Of a stretch of DNA of 64,000 nucleotides, positions 24,660 through 37,267 are shown one piece after another. The stretch lies in assembly GCA_963995505.1 (NCBI GenBank), contig OZ023183.1:18472671-18536670 (forward strand). The letters run 5' to 3'. This DNA comes from Hypericum androsaemum (taxonomy: Eukaryota > Streptophyta > Magnoliopsida > Malpighiales > Hypericaceae). A model generated the notes under the pieces. The model had not been told where the DNA came from and did not search any database. It saw only the letters and a list, made by a program, of their open reading frames with translations. Position numbers and translations under genes: made by a program. Position 1 is the stretch's first letter. Each line of letters begins with the position of its first letter.

Positions 24660-26946
24660 TTGTCACACAGCTTGGTTTTCCTCCTCGTTGGATTTCCTCC
24701 TCGTTGGATTGATTGTACTATGAGTTGCATCACTTCAACTTCTTACAGCATCTTATTCAACGGTAGACCTCTACCCTGGTTCGCGGCGTCTAGAGGTATT
24801 AGACAGGGTGATCCTTTATCTCCTTTCCTCTTTTTGTTTGTTTCTGATGCTTTTGCCCATTTCCTCAATCACGCTAAGCTTTCAGGTTTGATCCAAGGGT
24901 ATGCATTGAACCAAAACTGTCCTATTTTGACCCACATTTTATTTGTGGACGACACGCTGATTTTTGGTAAAGCTTGTGTGAATGAAGCTTCTATGTTGAA
25001 ATCACTCCTTGTTCAGTTTTCTAACATTTCTGGCCAGGAAATAAATTTCAAAAAGTCTAGTATTTATTTCTCTCGATGGGAGGGTGATGATTCTAGACTT
25101 GCTATTTGCCAGATCCTTGAGATGCCCAAGATGCTACCCTCAGACAAGTACTTTGGCTTGCCGTCCTTTTGGGGCAAATATAAGTCCGAGGCATTTAATT
25201 TTATTTTCGAAAAGATGTGGTCCAAGTCTCAGAGTTGGAAGAAAAGGATCCTCTCTATGGCAGGCAGGGAGACACTTATTAAATCGGTTTTATCCTCTAT
25301 TCCTTGTTATGTCATGTAGTATCTTCTGTTCCCTGTCACTTTTTGTTCAAAGATGAACAGTATGATTGCCAAATTCTGGTGGTCGGGTGATGTTTCTACT
25401 AAGAAAATTCACTGGCTCAGTTGGGACACACTTACCCTCTCAAAGCAGTCAGGTGGTTTGGGTTTCAAAGACTTGCGCCTGTTTAATATTGTCTTACTTG
25501 CGAAGCAGGTATGGAGGTTATTTAATAACCAAAATTCCCTTTGCTTCAGAATTTTAAAAGGACTTTACTTTCCTCATATTGACCTCTGGAATGCTAAAAT
25601 TGGTTACAGACCGTCTTGGGTCTGGAGTAGCTTGATTCAAGGTCAACATGTTCTTATTAGTGGTATTGTTTCCAAGATTGGCAATAGTGCTGACACCAAT
25701 ATTTGGGTTGATAATTGGATTCCTGATCTGCCTGATTTACGCCCTGTTTGCAGGTTTACTAACCCTCCATTGCAGACTGTTTCCGATCTTATTTGCTGGT
25801 CGTCTAAGTCTTGGAAACACGATTTGTTGCAAACCATGTTCTCCCCAGTGGAACATCGAGCTATTTTGAAGATTCACTGTGGTAGGAGTGATTCTGCGGA
25901 TAGATTGATTTGACATCATTCGAATGATGGCGTGTACTCTGTAAAGAAGGGCTATCATGTCCTTAAATCCCAGCAGGATCTTCTGTCTTCTCCTAACCCT
26001 ATTAACCTAAATGTTATCCCCTTTGATCCAGGTATCTGGAAGCTCATTTGGAAGCTCCCCATTCACCCGAAAATCCGCCATTTCATTTGGAGGACAACAA
26101 AGGAAGTAATCCCAGCTGCTGCGGTTCTTCACCGACGTCATCTGAACCCATCTCCTTTGTGCAAACTGTGTCATACTGCGGATGAATCTATCTTGCATTT
26201 ACTCTTTCAATGCTCCCATGCTCGTGCTTCTTGGCATTGTAGCAATTTAGGTTTTAAGTTTCTTAGTAATGTGCATACTAGTTTTGGCATTTGGTTGATG
26301 GATATTATCTCTTCATATTCTACTCCTGAGCTTAAGGAGTACCTTTCTTTTGCCATGTATCTTTGCTGGAATGTTTGGCTCTCACGGAACAAGTTTTTGT
26401 TTGATGATGTGATGCCTATTCCTTTAAGGACAGTCGGCCAAGCTCTTTACTCTAGCTTGAAATTTTTGCAGGTCTCAGGTGTGGACAGTGCGTGTGCACC
26501 AGGATTAGCCAACAATCAGACTTCGTGGGTCGCTCCGGCGGGTGGCACTTTGAAGTTCAACTGCGATGCTTCTTGGTGTGGACAAGATTCTCCCACCGGA
26601 ATTGCCTCAGTTGCTAGGAATCATGAAGGCCTTCTCTTGGAAGGTCAGACGTATCTAACTTCAGCTTCTTCTCCGATTGAAGCTGAGATTAGTCCCTTGG
26701 AGATTGGAGAATTTAGTGATCGATGTCCGAGCTCTTTTATCTACTCTACAGTCATGTAAACTTAATCTAGTCAATAGGTTGCAAAACTTCGTAGTAGATT
26801 TGGTTTGCAAGGCTTGTAGAACTGGTTCTCTTCCTCAGGATTGGCTCTCTTTCCATCCTTTGGAACTTGATGTCCTACTGTTTACCGATTTCCTGATATG
26901 AATATACGTTCTAGGTGCTGTGTTTTTCCCCTAAAAAAAAAAAAAG
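24660..26946 (+). mobile_element. 5'-truncated L1-type LINE with poly-A tail
   Basis: Starts inside the reverse transcriptase domain ('SRGIRQGDPLSPFLF', then the catalytic 'FVDDTLIF'). It continues through a zf-RVT segment (about 26030-26230, 'WKLPIHPKIRHFIWR' and 'CKLCHTADESILHLLFQC'). It ends in a partial RNase H-like domain ('GGTLKFNCDASW'), then a poly-A run at 26932-26946. At least two nonsense changes break the frame: TAG at 25317-25319 and TGA near 25911. The 5' junction shows a short duplicated 'ttcctcctcgttgga'. This element is dead and 5'-truncated, as is common for LINEs. Confidence 0.9.
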
Positions 26947-27036
26947 GCTCCGCACTGAAACGACGTCGCAGTACCCACACTAGTGTTGTAGTGTATTAAG
27001 CACGTCCCAGGAAACGGCATCGGGAAAGGGTTTAAT

Positions 27037-30000
27037 ATGGAGGACGGGGAGATAGTAGAAGCGGTGGCGATGGAGGAGACTCAGGCGAAGAACGGCAAGT
27101 CGCCGTTCGTCGTTCTCCAGGAGAGCAAAACGGCGGTGGAGGAGATCGTATCGGAAATCCTCTCGATTAAGCGAGACAACAAGCCTAAATCCCTCCTCCC
27201 CGAGCTCGTCACGCAGATGTTCCTCCACTTCGTCTCCCTCCGCCAGGTACCTAAACCCTAGCCTTAATCCCTAACCGTTTCCCTTTTTTACCTTCGGTTA
27301 GGGTTTCTTCTGTGTTAATTTTGTGGAAAACGAAATTGTTAGGCGAATCGGTCGATACTTGTCGAGGAGGATCGGGTGAAGGCGGAGACGGAACGCGCCA
27401 AGGCTCCGGTGGACTCGACGATGTTGCAGCTTCATAATTTGATGTACGAGAAGAGCCACTACCTCAAGGCTATCAAGGCTTGCAAGGACTTCAAGTCCAA
27501 GTACCCTGACATTGAGCTCGTCCCCGAGGAGGAGTTCTTCCGAGACGCGCCGGATGATATCAAGGCCTCTACGCTCTCGGAGGACGCCTCCCATGATTTG
27601 ATGCTCAAGCGCCTCAACTACGAGCTCCACCAGGTTTGTGTTTGTGAAAGCTCTAGCGTTTGCGGTTTTCTTGTTTCTGATTGCTTTTTTGATGTGGTTT
27701 GTTTGTTTTAGAGGAAGGAGCTGTGCAAGATGAAGGAACTGTTGGAGGCGAGGAAGAAGGTCCTGGTGGAGACCATCACGAATAGGAAGAAGTTCTTGTC
27801 GAGCTTGCCTTCACACCTTAAGGCGCTGAAGAAGGCGTCAGTGCCCGTGCAGAACCAGTTGGGGGTTCTCCACACGAAGAAGTTGAAGCAGCAGAACTCT
27901 GCGGAGTTGTTGCCGCCTTCTCTTTATGTTATTTTCTCGCAGTTGTTGGCGCAAAAGGAGGCTTTTGGAGAGAATATTGACCTGGAAATTATGGGGAGCT
28001 TGAAGGATGCCATGAGTTTTGCACGGCAGCAAGCCAATAAGGATGCTGGTAACTGATCTTGACTAGTTTATTTATTGAACTCTCTGCTGATGGAGGAATT
28101 CAACTGGGGAGTTTGTTTTGCTAGATGTGGCTGCCAATGCAGAGACTTTGAGGTTGGAGGATGATGCTGTCGATGACGAAGATGATGGCCAAAGAAGAAG
28201 GAAACGGCCAAAGAGGGCTCCAACCAAGGAAAGTCTTGACCAGGAAGGAGTGTATCAAGTACATCCGCTTAAGGTCATTCTTCACATATACAACGAGGAG
28301 ACTCCAGACTCAAAATCCGATAAACTTATAACTCTAAGATTTGAATATATGGTGAAGTTGAATGTTGTATGCGTCGGGGTAGAAGGGTCACAAGAAGGAC
28401 CGGAAAATAGCGTACTTTGCAATCTGTTTCCTGATGATGCTGGTATCGAGCTTCCTCACCAGGTATGGATGTGCGTCCTGGATTAGGGTAACTGAGAATT
28501 TACGATGCTTGATTTTTATTTAAGTTTTGTGCATGTTGACGCAGTTGGCGAAGCTTTTAGTCGGGCATTCCCTGGATTTTGATGAAAGCAGAACTTCACG
28601 TCCATATAAGTGGACTCAGCATTTGGCCGGGATTGATTTCTTGCCAGAAGCTCCCCCTTTGTTAGGCAATCATGAAAGCTCAAGCATTGGAGGGACAAAA
28701 TATGATGTTGTTTCTGGATTGTCTCTTTATCGGCAACAGAACAGAGTGCAAACAGTTGTGCAAAGGATACGCTCACGGAAGAAAGCTCAGCTGGCTCTTG
28801 TGTGAGTCATCTCTCTGTCTGTTAAGAGTTTTGGGCACTTTAGGGAAGGCCAGGCAATTTGATAGGAACTGGCAATACCTCTTATGGCTCTTTTCACTTT
28901 AATTTGGTGAAGAAGAGAATGGAAGTTTACGAATTCTGATTCTTCCTTCATCAAATGTTGCAATTATGTCTCGTCTCGGATTTTATTGTATAAACTACTT
29001 TGGGCTGGCATGTGGCGCTCTTTCATTGCTGCTCTTTGCATGGTTAACTTACATAAAAATGGAAATCTTGTATGGGCTTGCAGGGAACAGCTCGACTCTC
29101 TTGCAAAGCTTAAATGGCCCTCTCTCAAGGGTGAAGGTGTTCCTTGGGCTTTGCATTCCCCCTCATGTGATTTGTATAGTTGGTCACAAGCAACTCTACA
29201 AACAACCCAGGCTCCTCCCATGCCTATCAGTAATACAAATGAAGTCCGGGAAATGATAGACCTTAATATGGATGCTAATATGGGTAGTCCGAAGGAAGAG
29301 TTGCATGGTAGCAAGGAAGATGGTGAGCTTCCATCTCTGAATCCTGGATCTACCAATAATACTCCCTCCAAAGTTGCTGGCGTAGATCATTTGAATCAAC
29401 TGACTTTGATTTCAAAAAGTATCATATCACCTATTAGTAAGGCAAAATCGCAAAGCTCCAAAAGGCTTGACGATGATTCAGAAATGTTGCTAGATGCTGA
29501 TAGTGATAATGAAGATCTTGTACAAAGTAGGCAAGAAGATGAAAATGCAGCAGCTGTTCAGTGCTATGGAATGGCTAAAAATGCATGGATCAATCATGGG
29601 GTCAGAGAATATTGTCTTGTTCTATCAAGAAAATCTGATGCTGATGGAAGGCTTCTAAAGTTGGAAGCCAAGGTATTCAAGCTTGAGCGTTGTTGCTTTC
29701 AGATTTCATATGGTTGAATTTAACTGGCAATTTCATTGTGGCAGGTAAAAATCAGTATCGAGTATCCTCTTCGGCCTCCTCTGTTCTCTTTAAATCTGTA
29801 CTCAATTGGAAATGGTGGCAATCAGAATGGTAGTCCAGAGTGGTGCAACGAACTTCGTGCTATGGAAGCAGAGGTGAGCAGGCGATGACTTGAAGATCAT
29901 TTTGAGCTTGAATATTAGTTAGTTTATCTCAATCTATTCTTCATGCTGTGTTGGATAACATTAGGTAGCTATCTTGTCTATGGCTGTCAACTGTTAGTGG

Positions 30001-30414
30001 AAGATTTTTTTCTGCTCTGCAAATAGCTTCTAAAACTTGCATGATAAGTATTTGCCTTTCGTTGCTGTTATCGTCTTGGCGGTCCAAAATGTTACAATTA
30101 TCTTCTGTTCAAAATTTCCCTCGTCAACTCTCTCTCTTGTTCTTTTGTAGGTCAATGTCTACATACTGAAACTGATACCTTCTGATAAAGACAACTACAT
30201 TTTAGCACACCAAGTGCGCTGTCTAGCTATGCTGTTCGACTATTTGATGGAAGAGTCATCTTCAGATGAAAAGAGGACGAATACTTCTGTTGTTGATATC
30301 GGTTTGTGTAAACCTGTCAGTGGTAGACTGCTTTCCAGGTCATTTAGAGGAAGGGATCGCCGAAGGATGATTTCCTGGAAAGATATGGAATGCACTTCTG
30401 GCTACCCATCTTGA
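27037..30414 (+). CDS. THO5: THO complex subunit 5
   Basis: Eight exons fit GT-AG sites in frame: 27037-27246, 27343-27633, 27712-28048, 28125-28462, 28545-28801, 29084-29672, 29745-29873 and 30151-30414, for 804 residues, close to plant THO5B. Exons 1-3 encode a helical, coiled-coil-rich region ('LHNLMYEKSHYLKAI', 'ELCKMKELLEARKKVL'). Exon 4 has an acidic stretch followed by the basic 'RRRKRPKRAP', a probable nuclear localisation signal. Exons 6-8 give the conserved C-terminal part ('VKISIEYPLRPPLFSL', 'LAHQVRCLAMLFDYL'). THO/TREX couples transcription to mRNA export and, in plants, supports small-RNA production. The start follows a short leader and has no competing upstream ATG in frame. 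Nothing appears broken. Confidence 0.95.
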
Positions 30415-31225
30415 TGTTCGAAGCTTCAAGTTGAAGACGACTATGTTTACTCGGTATTTAGCGGGGCAATGAATTGGTACGATCACTTATATCTAAGGTT
30501 CACTTCTCTGCATTGGACTTCCACCTTTTGTTTTTGGAATTATGAATTGCATCTTAAAAATGCACGGCGAGCTCATCAAGGCGATAAATTTGCACATCTC
30601 CCGATCCATCGTTGTAGATGAAGAGTACAACTTATATCCGACTATCAGTTGCCGGTGGGGGAACTGGTAGGTATATCAGGGAACCTTTTTGTATCAAGTA
30701 TTGAAATCTCAGTGAGATGGAGTGAGCTTATCCGTGAAGAACGATCGTCTAGCACTCGGAAATGTGCTTTGATTGGACTTGATTGCATGTACATGCCACA
30801 TTGTTCAGATGGGGCTTCATTTAGTTTGTAATGCACACAGCATGTTTTTCTCGTACCTACAGAATGGGTTCAACGAGCACCCATGCACTATGGGCACAAG
30901 TCGAGCGTTGGTTCTGCAGTTACTCGTGTCCGTTCCGTACGTACAAAGATGGCAGGTTACGCCATTCTTCGCGGGAAATTCCGGGTATAAAACACTAAAC
31001 AGAGAATCAACTACAACAGAAATAATACATGGCTCGCGGTTTTTAAGTTACATCACATGGTAAAACCCACATCTACTGGACTGGTAAATCGTTGTATACT
31101 AAGTTACATAGGATATCAAGCGGTTTCCTGTTTGGAGTACAAAAATATATACAACTCTGCCCACCGCGTAGAATGTATGAAACTTTGGTTGTAACTGTGA
31201 ATCCGTGATCTTGTCCCTGTCCTCC
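30415..31225. other. Convergent 3' region between THO5 and the bZIP gene
   Basis: Holds the likely 3' untranslated regions of both genes. No additional coding sequence is supported. Confidence 0.5.
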
Positions 31226-32975
31226 TCACCACGGACCGGTCTGAGTTCGTCTCAGACATCGCCTTTTGCCTCCTCCCTGCTGTACATTTATCATCTCCAC
31301 TACCTGTATTACATACCAAATTGTATCAGAAGTCAATCCCAACTTGAGCTGTTACAGATTGATCCCTAAGGTTGATGGAGAGAAGAAGTAGACAAGATTT
31401 ACTCGGAACCCAAGAACTAGTTCGTACAGTGTAGCAAAACAAGATAATAGAGTGTCTCTCAAGTCTGCAAAAATGACTGCAAATCAATTCAAGGGTCGTT
31501 ACACCACATCATTAAATTCATGATTTGAACAACGTTTCATCGGCATTTTGAAAGACATCCAAGGCGTCGGTTACGCATTCAAGACGCTGATGGGATAAAA
31601 CTTTTCTATCGGAAAGTTTCGGCAGATTACCTGATTCTTCTGCATTTCCATCAGATCCTCTTGTTTCTTCGTGAGCTCTTGGTTATCCTCTTTCAGTTTT
31701 GCTATTTCTGCTTCCAGTTCCATTGTATAAGCCTGAAAAAAGGGAAAATAAGACAACTGTTCAATAACTGCAAAAAAAAGGTCATTAGGGCCTTTTGCAA
31801 TTTTCAAAACATTGCAACTGTTATGTTCCATTCAACAATCTCTTATTAGCCTGACAGTGTACCTGCTTCCGAGCTCGGGATCTAGCAGCAGATTCTCTGT
31901 TCTTGATCATCCTCCTTTGCCTTCGCTCGACCACCTTCTCCACTGTACCACCAGCTCTCCTCCCCCTTAAACCTCCATTAAACACATAAGGAACGGGCGA
32001 TACTGAAGATGTATCCCCGTTGCTTTTTGCAAACCCGTCCGACGACAGCTGATTTGCAGGTGAACCATTTGCCATGCCTCCTAAACCAGAGATCCCTATG
32101 CCTGCACTTGGCATCAAACCGTTACTGACCGCATGATCAGCAATACCGACGATCCCACCTCTCAATCCCGGGCTACTTTGCAAAGGTGCAACCTGTGTCC
32201 CGTATCCCAGGTTAGCCTGCTTAGGAAATATTTGCTGCTGCTGCTGCTGTTGAGGCTGTGCATAGTTTGATCTGATCCCATTGACACTTAGCGGCAAATT
32301 TGCGGATGCCAAAGTAACATTGCTAGAATTACTACCATTACTAATAGCAGTACTACCAAGTCCTACACCTCTACTCTGCTGAAAACTAAATCCTAAACCA
32401 GCACCGCTATCCCCGAAATACCCGCCATTAGCACCAACTCTCCCACCGAGCTGTGCATCATTATTCTCCTCTCTAACAACACCAACTCTTACCAAGAACT
32501 CCTCCAAGGTAACCTCCTTTAAAGTCTGCTGCCTCTGGTTCATATTAGACCCTTCCACTCCGATTCCTCCATTTGTCGCGCCACTCCCACCTAGCAACTC
32601 CTTGGACACGTCCCTCCATACCTCATCAACAGTCCTCTGGCTCAGAGTCCGTGGCAATGTCAATGAGCCCTGCCTCAGTAGTCCCTCCGGAAATTGGGCG
32701 GCTCCAGCCGGAGTGGACACCACGGCCCCCATGGTCTGCATCTCCTCAGCACTCCATATGTTCTTTAGCAGCTCGTCCATGTTCATGGAACCGAAATCCT
32801 TCCCTATACTACCACCCATTTTGTTCTGGAACTCGTCGAATGTCAGCGAGTAGATCGATGACTGCCGAGTCAACGGAAAGTTCCCTGGCGGCCGGCTTCC
32901 TCCGCCACCGCCGGCAGCATCCAGGGAGCAGTTCGGATCAATGTTGAAGCCCCTAAAGTTGAAGTTACTACCCAT
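31226..32975 (-). CDS. ABF/AREB-type bZIP transcription factor (ABA signalling)
   Basis: Three exons on the minus strand: 32975-31863, 31732-31631 and 31303-31226, giving 430 residues. All conserved regions of the ABF/AREB/ABI5 group are present: C1 'LTRQSSIYSLTFDEFQ', C2 'LLRQGSLTLPRTLSQRTVD', C3 'TLKEVTLEEFLVRVG', the basic region 'RRQRRMIKNRESAARSRA' with a leucine zipper, and C-terminal 'CLRRTQTGPW'. The Ser/Thr residues in these blocks are SnRK2 target sites in the family. The protein binds ABRE (ACGTG) elements in ABA and drought responses. I chose the ATG at 32975 ('MGSNFNF', the family start) over one five codons upstream. A Gln-rich tract lies near 32231-32260. The last intron (31304-31630) is the longest. 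Confidence 0.95.
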
Positions 32976-33600
32976 TTTCCCGACCACCAAACAAGAAAAA
33001 GCACCAACCTTTACAATTCTCCTGCTTTCTACTTCAACTGCAATTAAACATCTCAGACTCGGCTCAAATCACAACTAGAAACCCATCAAGGGTTAAAAAC
33101 ATGAAACACAAAACAACCCAGAAAGCAATTAGCTTGCAAAAAAGTTTCAAGACTCAACCTTTATTATGCAGAGGAAAATAAAGAAAAAAACTAAAACCAG
33201 AGCTGGAAGAAAAGAAACTTGCCTGAGTTCTCTCCTCTTTGTCTGTGGTTTTTTTTTATGTCTTGCTTAATAAAAAAAATGGTGGGCTTTTTAGTTTCCT
33301 TTTCGGGTGGAATTCTGATTCTCTATCTCTCTCTTCTTTTGGGTTCCTGCAAGTGTGAAGATTATTGTCTCTTCGATTTTAATGTCTTGGTTTTGGTGTG
33401 GTGGGCTGTTTTTGTCTGCGGTTTTTTTTTTTGGTTTCCTTCTTCTCCTCAGAACTTAGCCAGGGCTCGCTTTGTCCGCCAAGTGTCGGCTGTCCCTTCC
33501 TCTTTTGGGTTTCCTCCCTACGCCTTCGTTTCTCCTTGACCCTTGTGCCCTTCTTCCTTAGTGTTTTTTTTTTCCGAAATTAACTATCCGAAAATAAATT
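32976..33600 (-). promoter_or_regulatory. Upstream and 5' leader region of the bZIP gene
   Basis: About 600 bp of flank with CT-rich stretches on the plus strand (33310-33570). On the gene strand a purine-rich leader precedes the ATG, and a 5' UTR intron is possible but not demonstrable. No certain TATA box. Confidence 0.35.
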
Positions 33601-34539
33601 AATTCAAGTTAAAGTCCGTGACGAAAAGAAACAGTATTTTTTAACAAAAAATTTTATATTAACAATTTCTTAATAATCAAATAAAAATTTCATAATTAAA
33701 TTAGCTTATTATAATTTATTCTCCAAATGTTTTCATTCTTTTAAGAGGGTCCGTATATAACTTTCTATTGGGAAAATCTACGTAGCCTTAGACTCCCGTC
33801 ATGTTTTCGAAAAATATATTTTCTATTTGCTGATATTTAGTATGCATTAAAATATTATTATATAAATATTTTTCCCTATTTCCATTCAAAGGAAAATAGC
33901 TTTCCATCCAAGCCCACCGACCTCCATATTCCCTCCCCTTCCAAACAATGGAAAATATTATTCTCAATTGGGAAATATAATAAAGTATTTTGTTTTCCGA
34001 AAAAAATGCTACTAAACAAAAATTTATTTTGATTGAGTGAAGAAACCTAAAATATCCCATAGGAAGTCGTAACAGCCAATAGGGGAAGCCGGCAAGTAAT
34101 CATTTTTTGCATTAGGGTTGTGAATTTAATACGTTATGGTTACGCCTTAAATACATCAGAAACATGGACCATTTATAGCTAGGAGACAAAAATTTGAATG
34201 CCCAATGGAACACATTCCATGTTTGATTTTTTTTAGAAAACATTACACGTTTGATGGGTCCAACGCAATGTCATATGCTTTCTTAACTTTTTTTTTTGGA
34301 AATAGTAGGAGCATGCTCTTATATAAATACGAAAAAAATACAAAATATCAGACATAGTCAATTAACTAGCACCTAAAAAAGTCCTACTGACCTAGTGTAT
34401 GCTTTCTTAACTTGCCACTAAAGATTAGATGTGATAATCTCATTATGTTCTGTCAAATATAATTTATCGGATTAAAGATTATTATTTTTTATTTTGCTAA
34501 TATATCATGAGTGGTAATCATGTGGGAAATTTGGTTACT
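33601..34539. other. AT-rich intergenic DNA
   Basis: No gene. A T-run at about 34288-34299 followed by 'ggaaatagtagg' and 'tatataaatacg' resembles 44715-44760 and may be the reversed tail of a small retroposon. Confidence 0.4.
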
Positions 34540-34893
34540 GCAGAATAAGACCATTTTCGATGATGCAAATTGTCACCGCGATCTTGTAACAAATTTTATT
34601 TGCTTTCATGCCAACGAATAGGTCCTATGGGCGAATTCCACCAGAAATATTGACTACTAAGATCTAATCCTTTTTTTGGACTCCACCGATAGTTTGTAAG
34701 GTGGCGAGTAGAGTTTTGGGTATTTGTTTATGCCCCCGTCAAGGATTTGTCAATTGGCTGTAAATCTTCGTCTTTGTAGGAAGATTCACTGCCAATTGGG
34801 GTACATATACTCGGCGAGTTTGTTAGCTTGTTGGGTTCCCTTTGATTGTAATTATCTTGTCTCATTAATAAACAATTTTACCTACCAAAAAAA
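34540..34893 (+). mobile_element. LINE 3'-end remnant
   Basis: A short peptide 'NKTIFDDANCHRDLV' resembles the region before the RNase H domain of plant L1 elements. It is followed by T/G-rich 3' sequence and an A-run at about 34886-34893 ('aataaacaattttacctacc' before it). Strongly 5'-truncated. Confidence 0.55.
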
Positions 34894-35379
34894 ATATCAT
34901 GACATTACAAAGTGGTGACGAAATCAATTCATTTTATACTATGTTAGAATTTACAGATTTTAAGATTAGATCTCAATATCATAACTAAGTAAATAACAAA
35001 TCAAAACCAAAATTTTCAATATTTTAAAAAACGACCCAAAGACCGGCATGAGATTTCGTTCGACTTCCGGATCGATCAGTCAGACAAGATGTTGTTCCCC
35101 TCTTGTTTTATCTTACCATGACAAACACCACCCTTCTTAGCCTTTCTTTTTTAAAACCCTCCTTAGCATTTCTTGGCAAAATCTCTCACTCACTCTCTTT
35201 TTTTGTTTCCCTAATTCATTTACAATTCCCACGACTTACGTCTCCAATTCTCTTAAAACTTACTTAAAAAGTCATCTTCAAGAGAGGTTTCCACCATGAT
35301 AAAACATGGGTTCATCTAAGACCTAGCACTCACCATTTCCCCTTCAAAAACAAATATTTCCTCCTCTTTCTCTTCGTTG

Positions 35380-35560
35380 AGAAAATCTGAAATTTTGGTT
35401 TTTTTTTTCTCTGTTTAGGATTGGGAGAATCTGAAATTGGGATTTTTTCTCTGTTTAGGATTGGGGGAATCTGAAATTGGATTGGGAAATATCAAAATTA
35501 GGGTTGGGAAAATCTGAAATTATGGTTGGAGAAATCTGTAATTGGGTTAGGAAAATCTGA
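35380..35560. repeat. Short irregular tandem repeat
   Basis: Units of about 25-40 bp built on 'gaaaatctgaaattnggg' recur six or seven times, with an inserted 'ttttttctctgtttaggatt' motif seen twice. No coding role is seen. Confidence 0.65.
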
Positions 35561-36003
35561 GAGAGAAAAATGAATCTTGATTCCCGACCTAGTTGGTCCA
35601 TTTCCCTTGTTTATTGATACAATCTTACGAACTGAAAAATTTCGGATCAAATTTTCGAATAAATTGTCCAGTCTGATCAAAATTTAGCCAATTCGTACTG
35701 TTGATATTTTTATGGTTAGTACGCACTTTGTCCTGGGTTCGGATCGATTTTTTAAAACATTTAAATTTTCATAAATAATGTTGCTTATCTTATCATGAAT
35801 CGGGATGGGAGCGATAGTGGGGCAGCTGTCTATTAAAGGCGTGAACCAATCGTAACAAGTCAGGAAAAAATGATGCGACTCTTCCACCAATGACAATGGC
35901 CAATGTGGGAGCTTCTGGGCCGTCCACGTATCCCTTTTGTGCAGTGAGGATAGGACTCGTAAAAAGGACAATTGCAAGTGCGGTTTTATATCGACTCAAA
36001 TAA

Positions 36004-37079
36004 GACTATCCACGACACTAAACCACTCAAATCAGTTCACGGACTAAACAATTAATTTCTCTTACATTTATATTCAATCCAATTTAATTACATATTTTTT
36101 TATCCACAATAGCAACTCAGTTCACAGAATAAACAATTAATTTCTCTCACATCCATATATTATCTACTATCATTTTTTGGAATACTAAATTAGATAGAAA
36201 TACTCGAAGTACAAATGAAAGTCGGAAATGATAAATTACGAATACGAAAATTTCAAATTACAAATACAGAAATTTTAAATTACATAATTAATTATCGTTC
36301 CCGAACTTTTGCCAAATATGCTCAATTAAATCACTTTTCAGCGTGTTATGAGCTTCTCTATTGCGAAGTTGTTCCCTAGCAGTCATGTATGTGGATAGAT
36401 TTCCGATGCGTTCAGTAGAGAACTAAAAAGGTTCTTCATTGTCCTCTTCATTACAGAATTCGGTCGGATCATGATAACAGAGATATGTGTCTCGTTCATC
36501 CTCCACTATCATATTGTGCAATATGATGCAAGCCTTCATAATTCTTCCCATTAACTCCTTCATAAAAAGGTTGAGAGTTTAGATAATCTCCAGAATTTAG
36601 ATAGCCTGAAGGATTATAAGATTTGAATGATTGATAATTTGGGAAATTATGATCATTTGGATCCATAGTAGAAATAATATAACAGAGGAAATTTAAAAGA
36701 AGAGATTATGTAGTGAAAGAAGAGAGAATTTTAGATGGTGTATGAAAATATGTTAACATTGGACTCTATTTATAGAGATTTGAAAAATAATAATTTTTAT
36801 AATTTTTTTTAGTTTTACTAAAGATAATGTCTGTTTAGATAACCACGAAAATATTATCCAAAAATATCTATTTTTAACGAATAATATTATGCCAAGTGGA
36901 ACTAAATAGATAAATAAGTAAAGAAAAAAAAGCTAACGTGGCCAAAGAAACGCTTGCGAGCGGCGTTCGGGTGACTAGCACCGTTCAGCCGCTCGCCCCC
37001 TTTTCCATTTAATTTGTTTTTTTTATATTAAAAAATCTACCCGCACCGCGCGAGACTTGGTTCTCTGCTGTGGGTGGTC
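36004..37079 (-). mobile_element. PIF/Harbinger element, internally deleted
   Basis: Terminal inverted repeats 'gactatccacgac' and 'gctgtgggtggtc' are flanked by the 3-bp duplication TAA (36001-36003 and 37080-37082), the hallmark of PIF/Harbinger. On the minus strand an ATG at 36666 opens 'MDPNDHNFPNYQSF', like the start of plant Harbinger ORF1. The reading soon meets, in another frame, the end of the DDE transposase ('MKACIILHNMIVEDERD' and 'LKSDLIEHIWQKFGN'). Most of both ORFs is missing, so the element is non-autonomous. Confidence 0.85.
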
Positions 37080-37267
37080 TAAGAAATAATGTCAGAGAAG
37101 TAAATAGAAATGTATAATGCGCGAATCGTCTTCAAATACAGATTGACATTTTCTTATTGTTAATGAATCAAATTTAAGATACCACATATCTTAAGATTTT
37201 GGATACACTTGATAGACTCTACATATAATCAAAAACTCCTTGAATCTCTTATTTAAAGATGTGTGAT

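Noticed and set aside
32573..32947. Plus-strand ORF of 124 codons in the bZIP gene
   Set aside because: Antisense shadow of the conserved bZIP exon 1.
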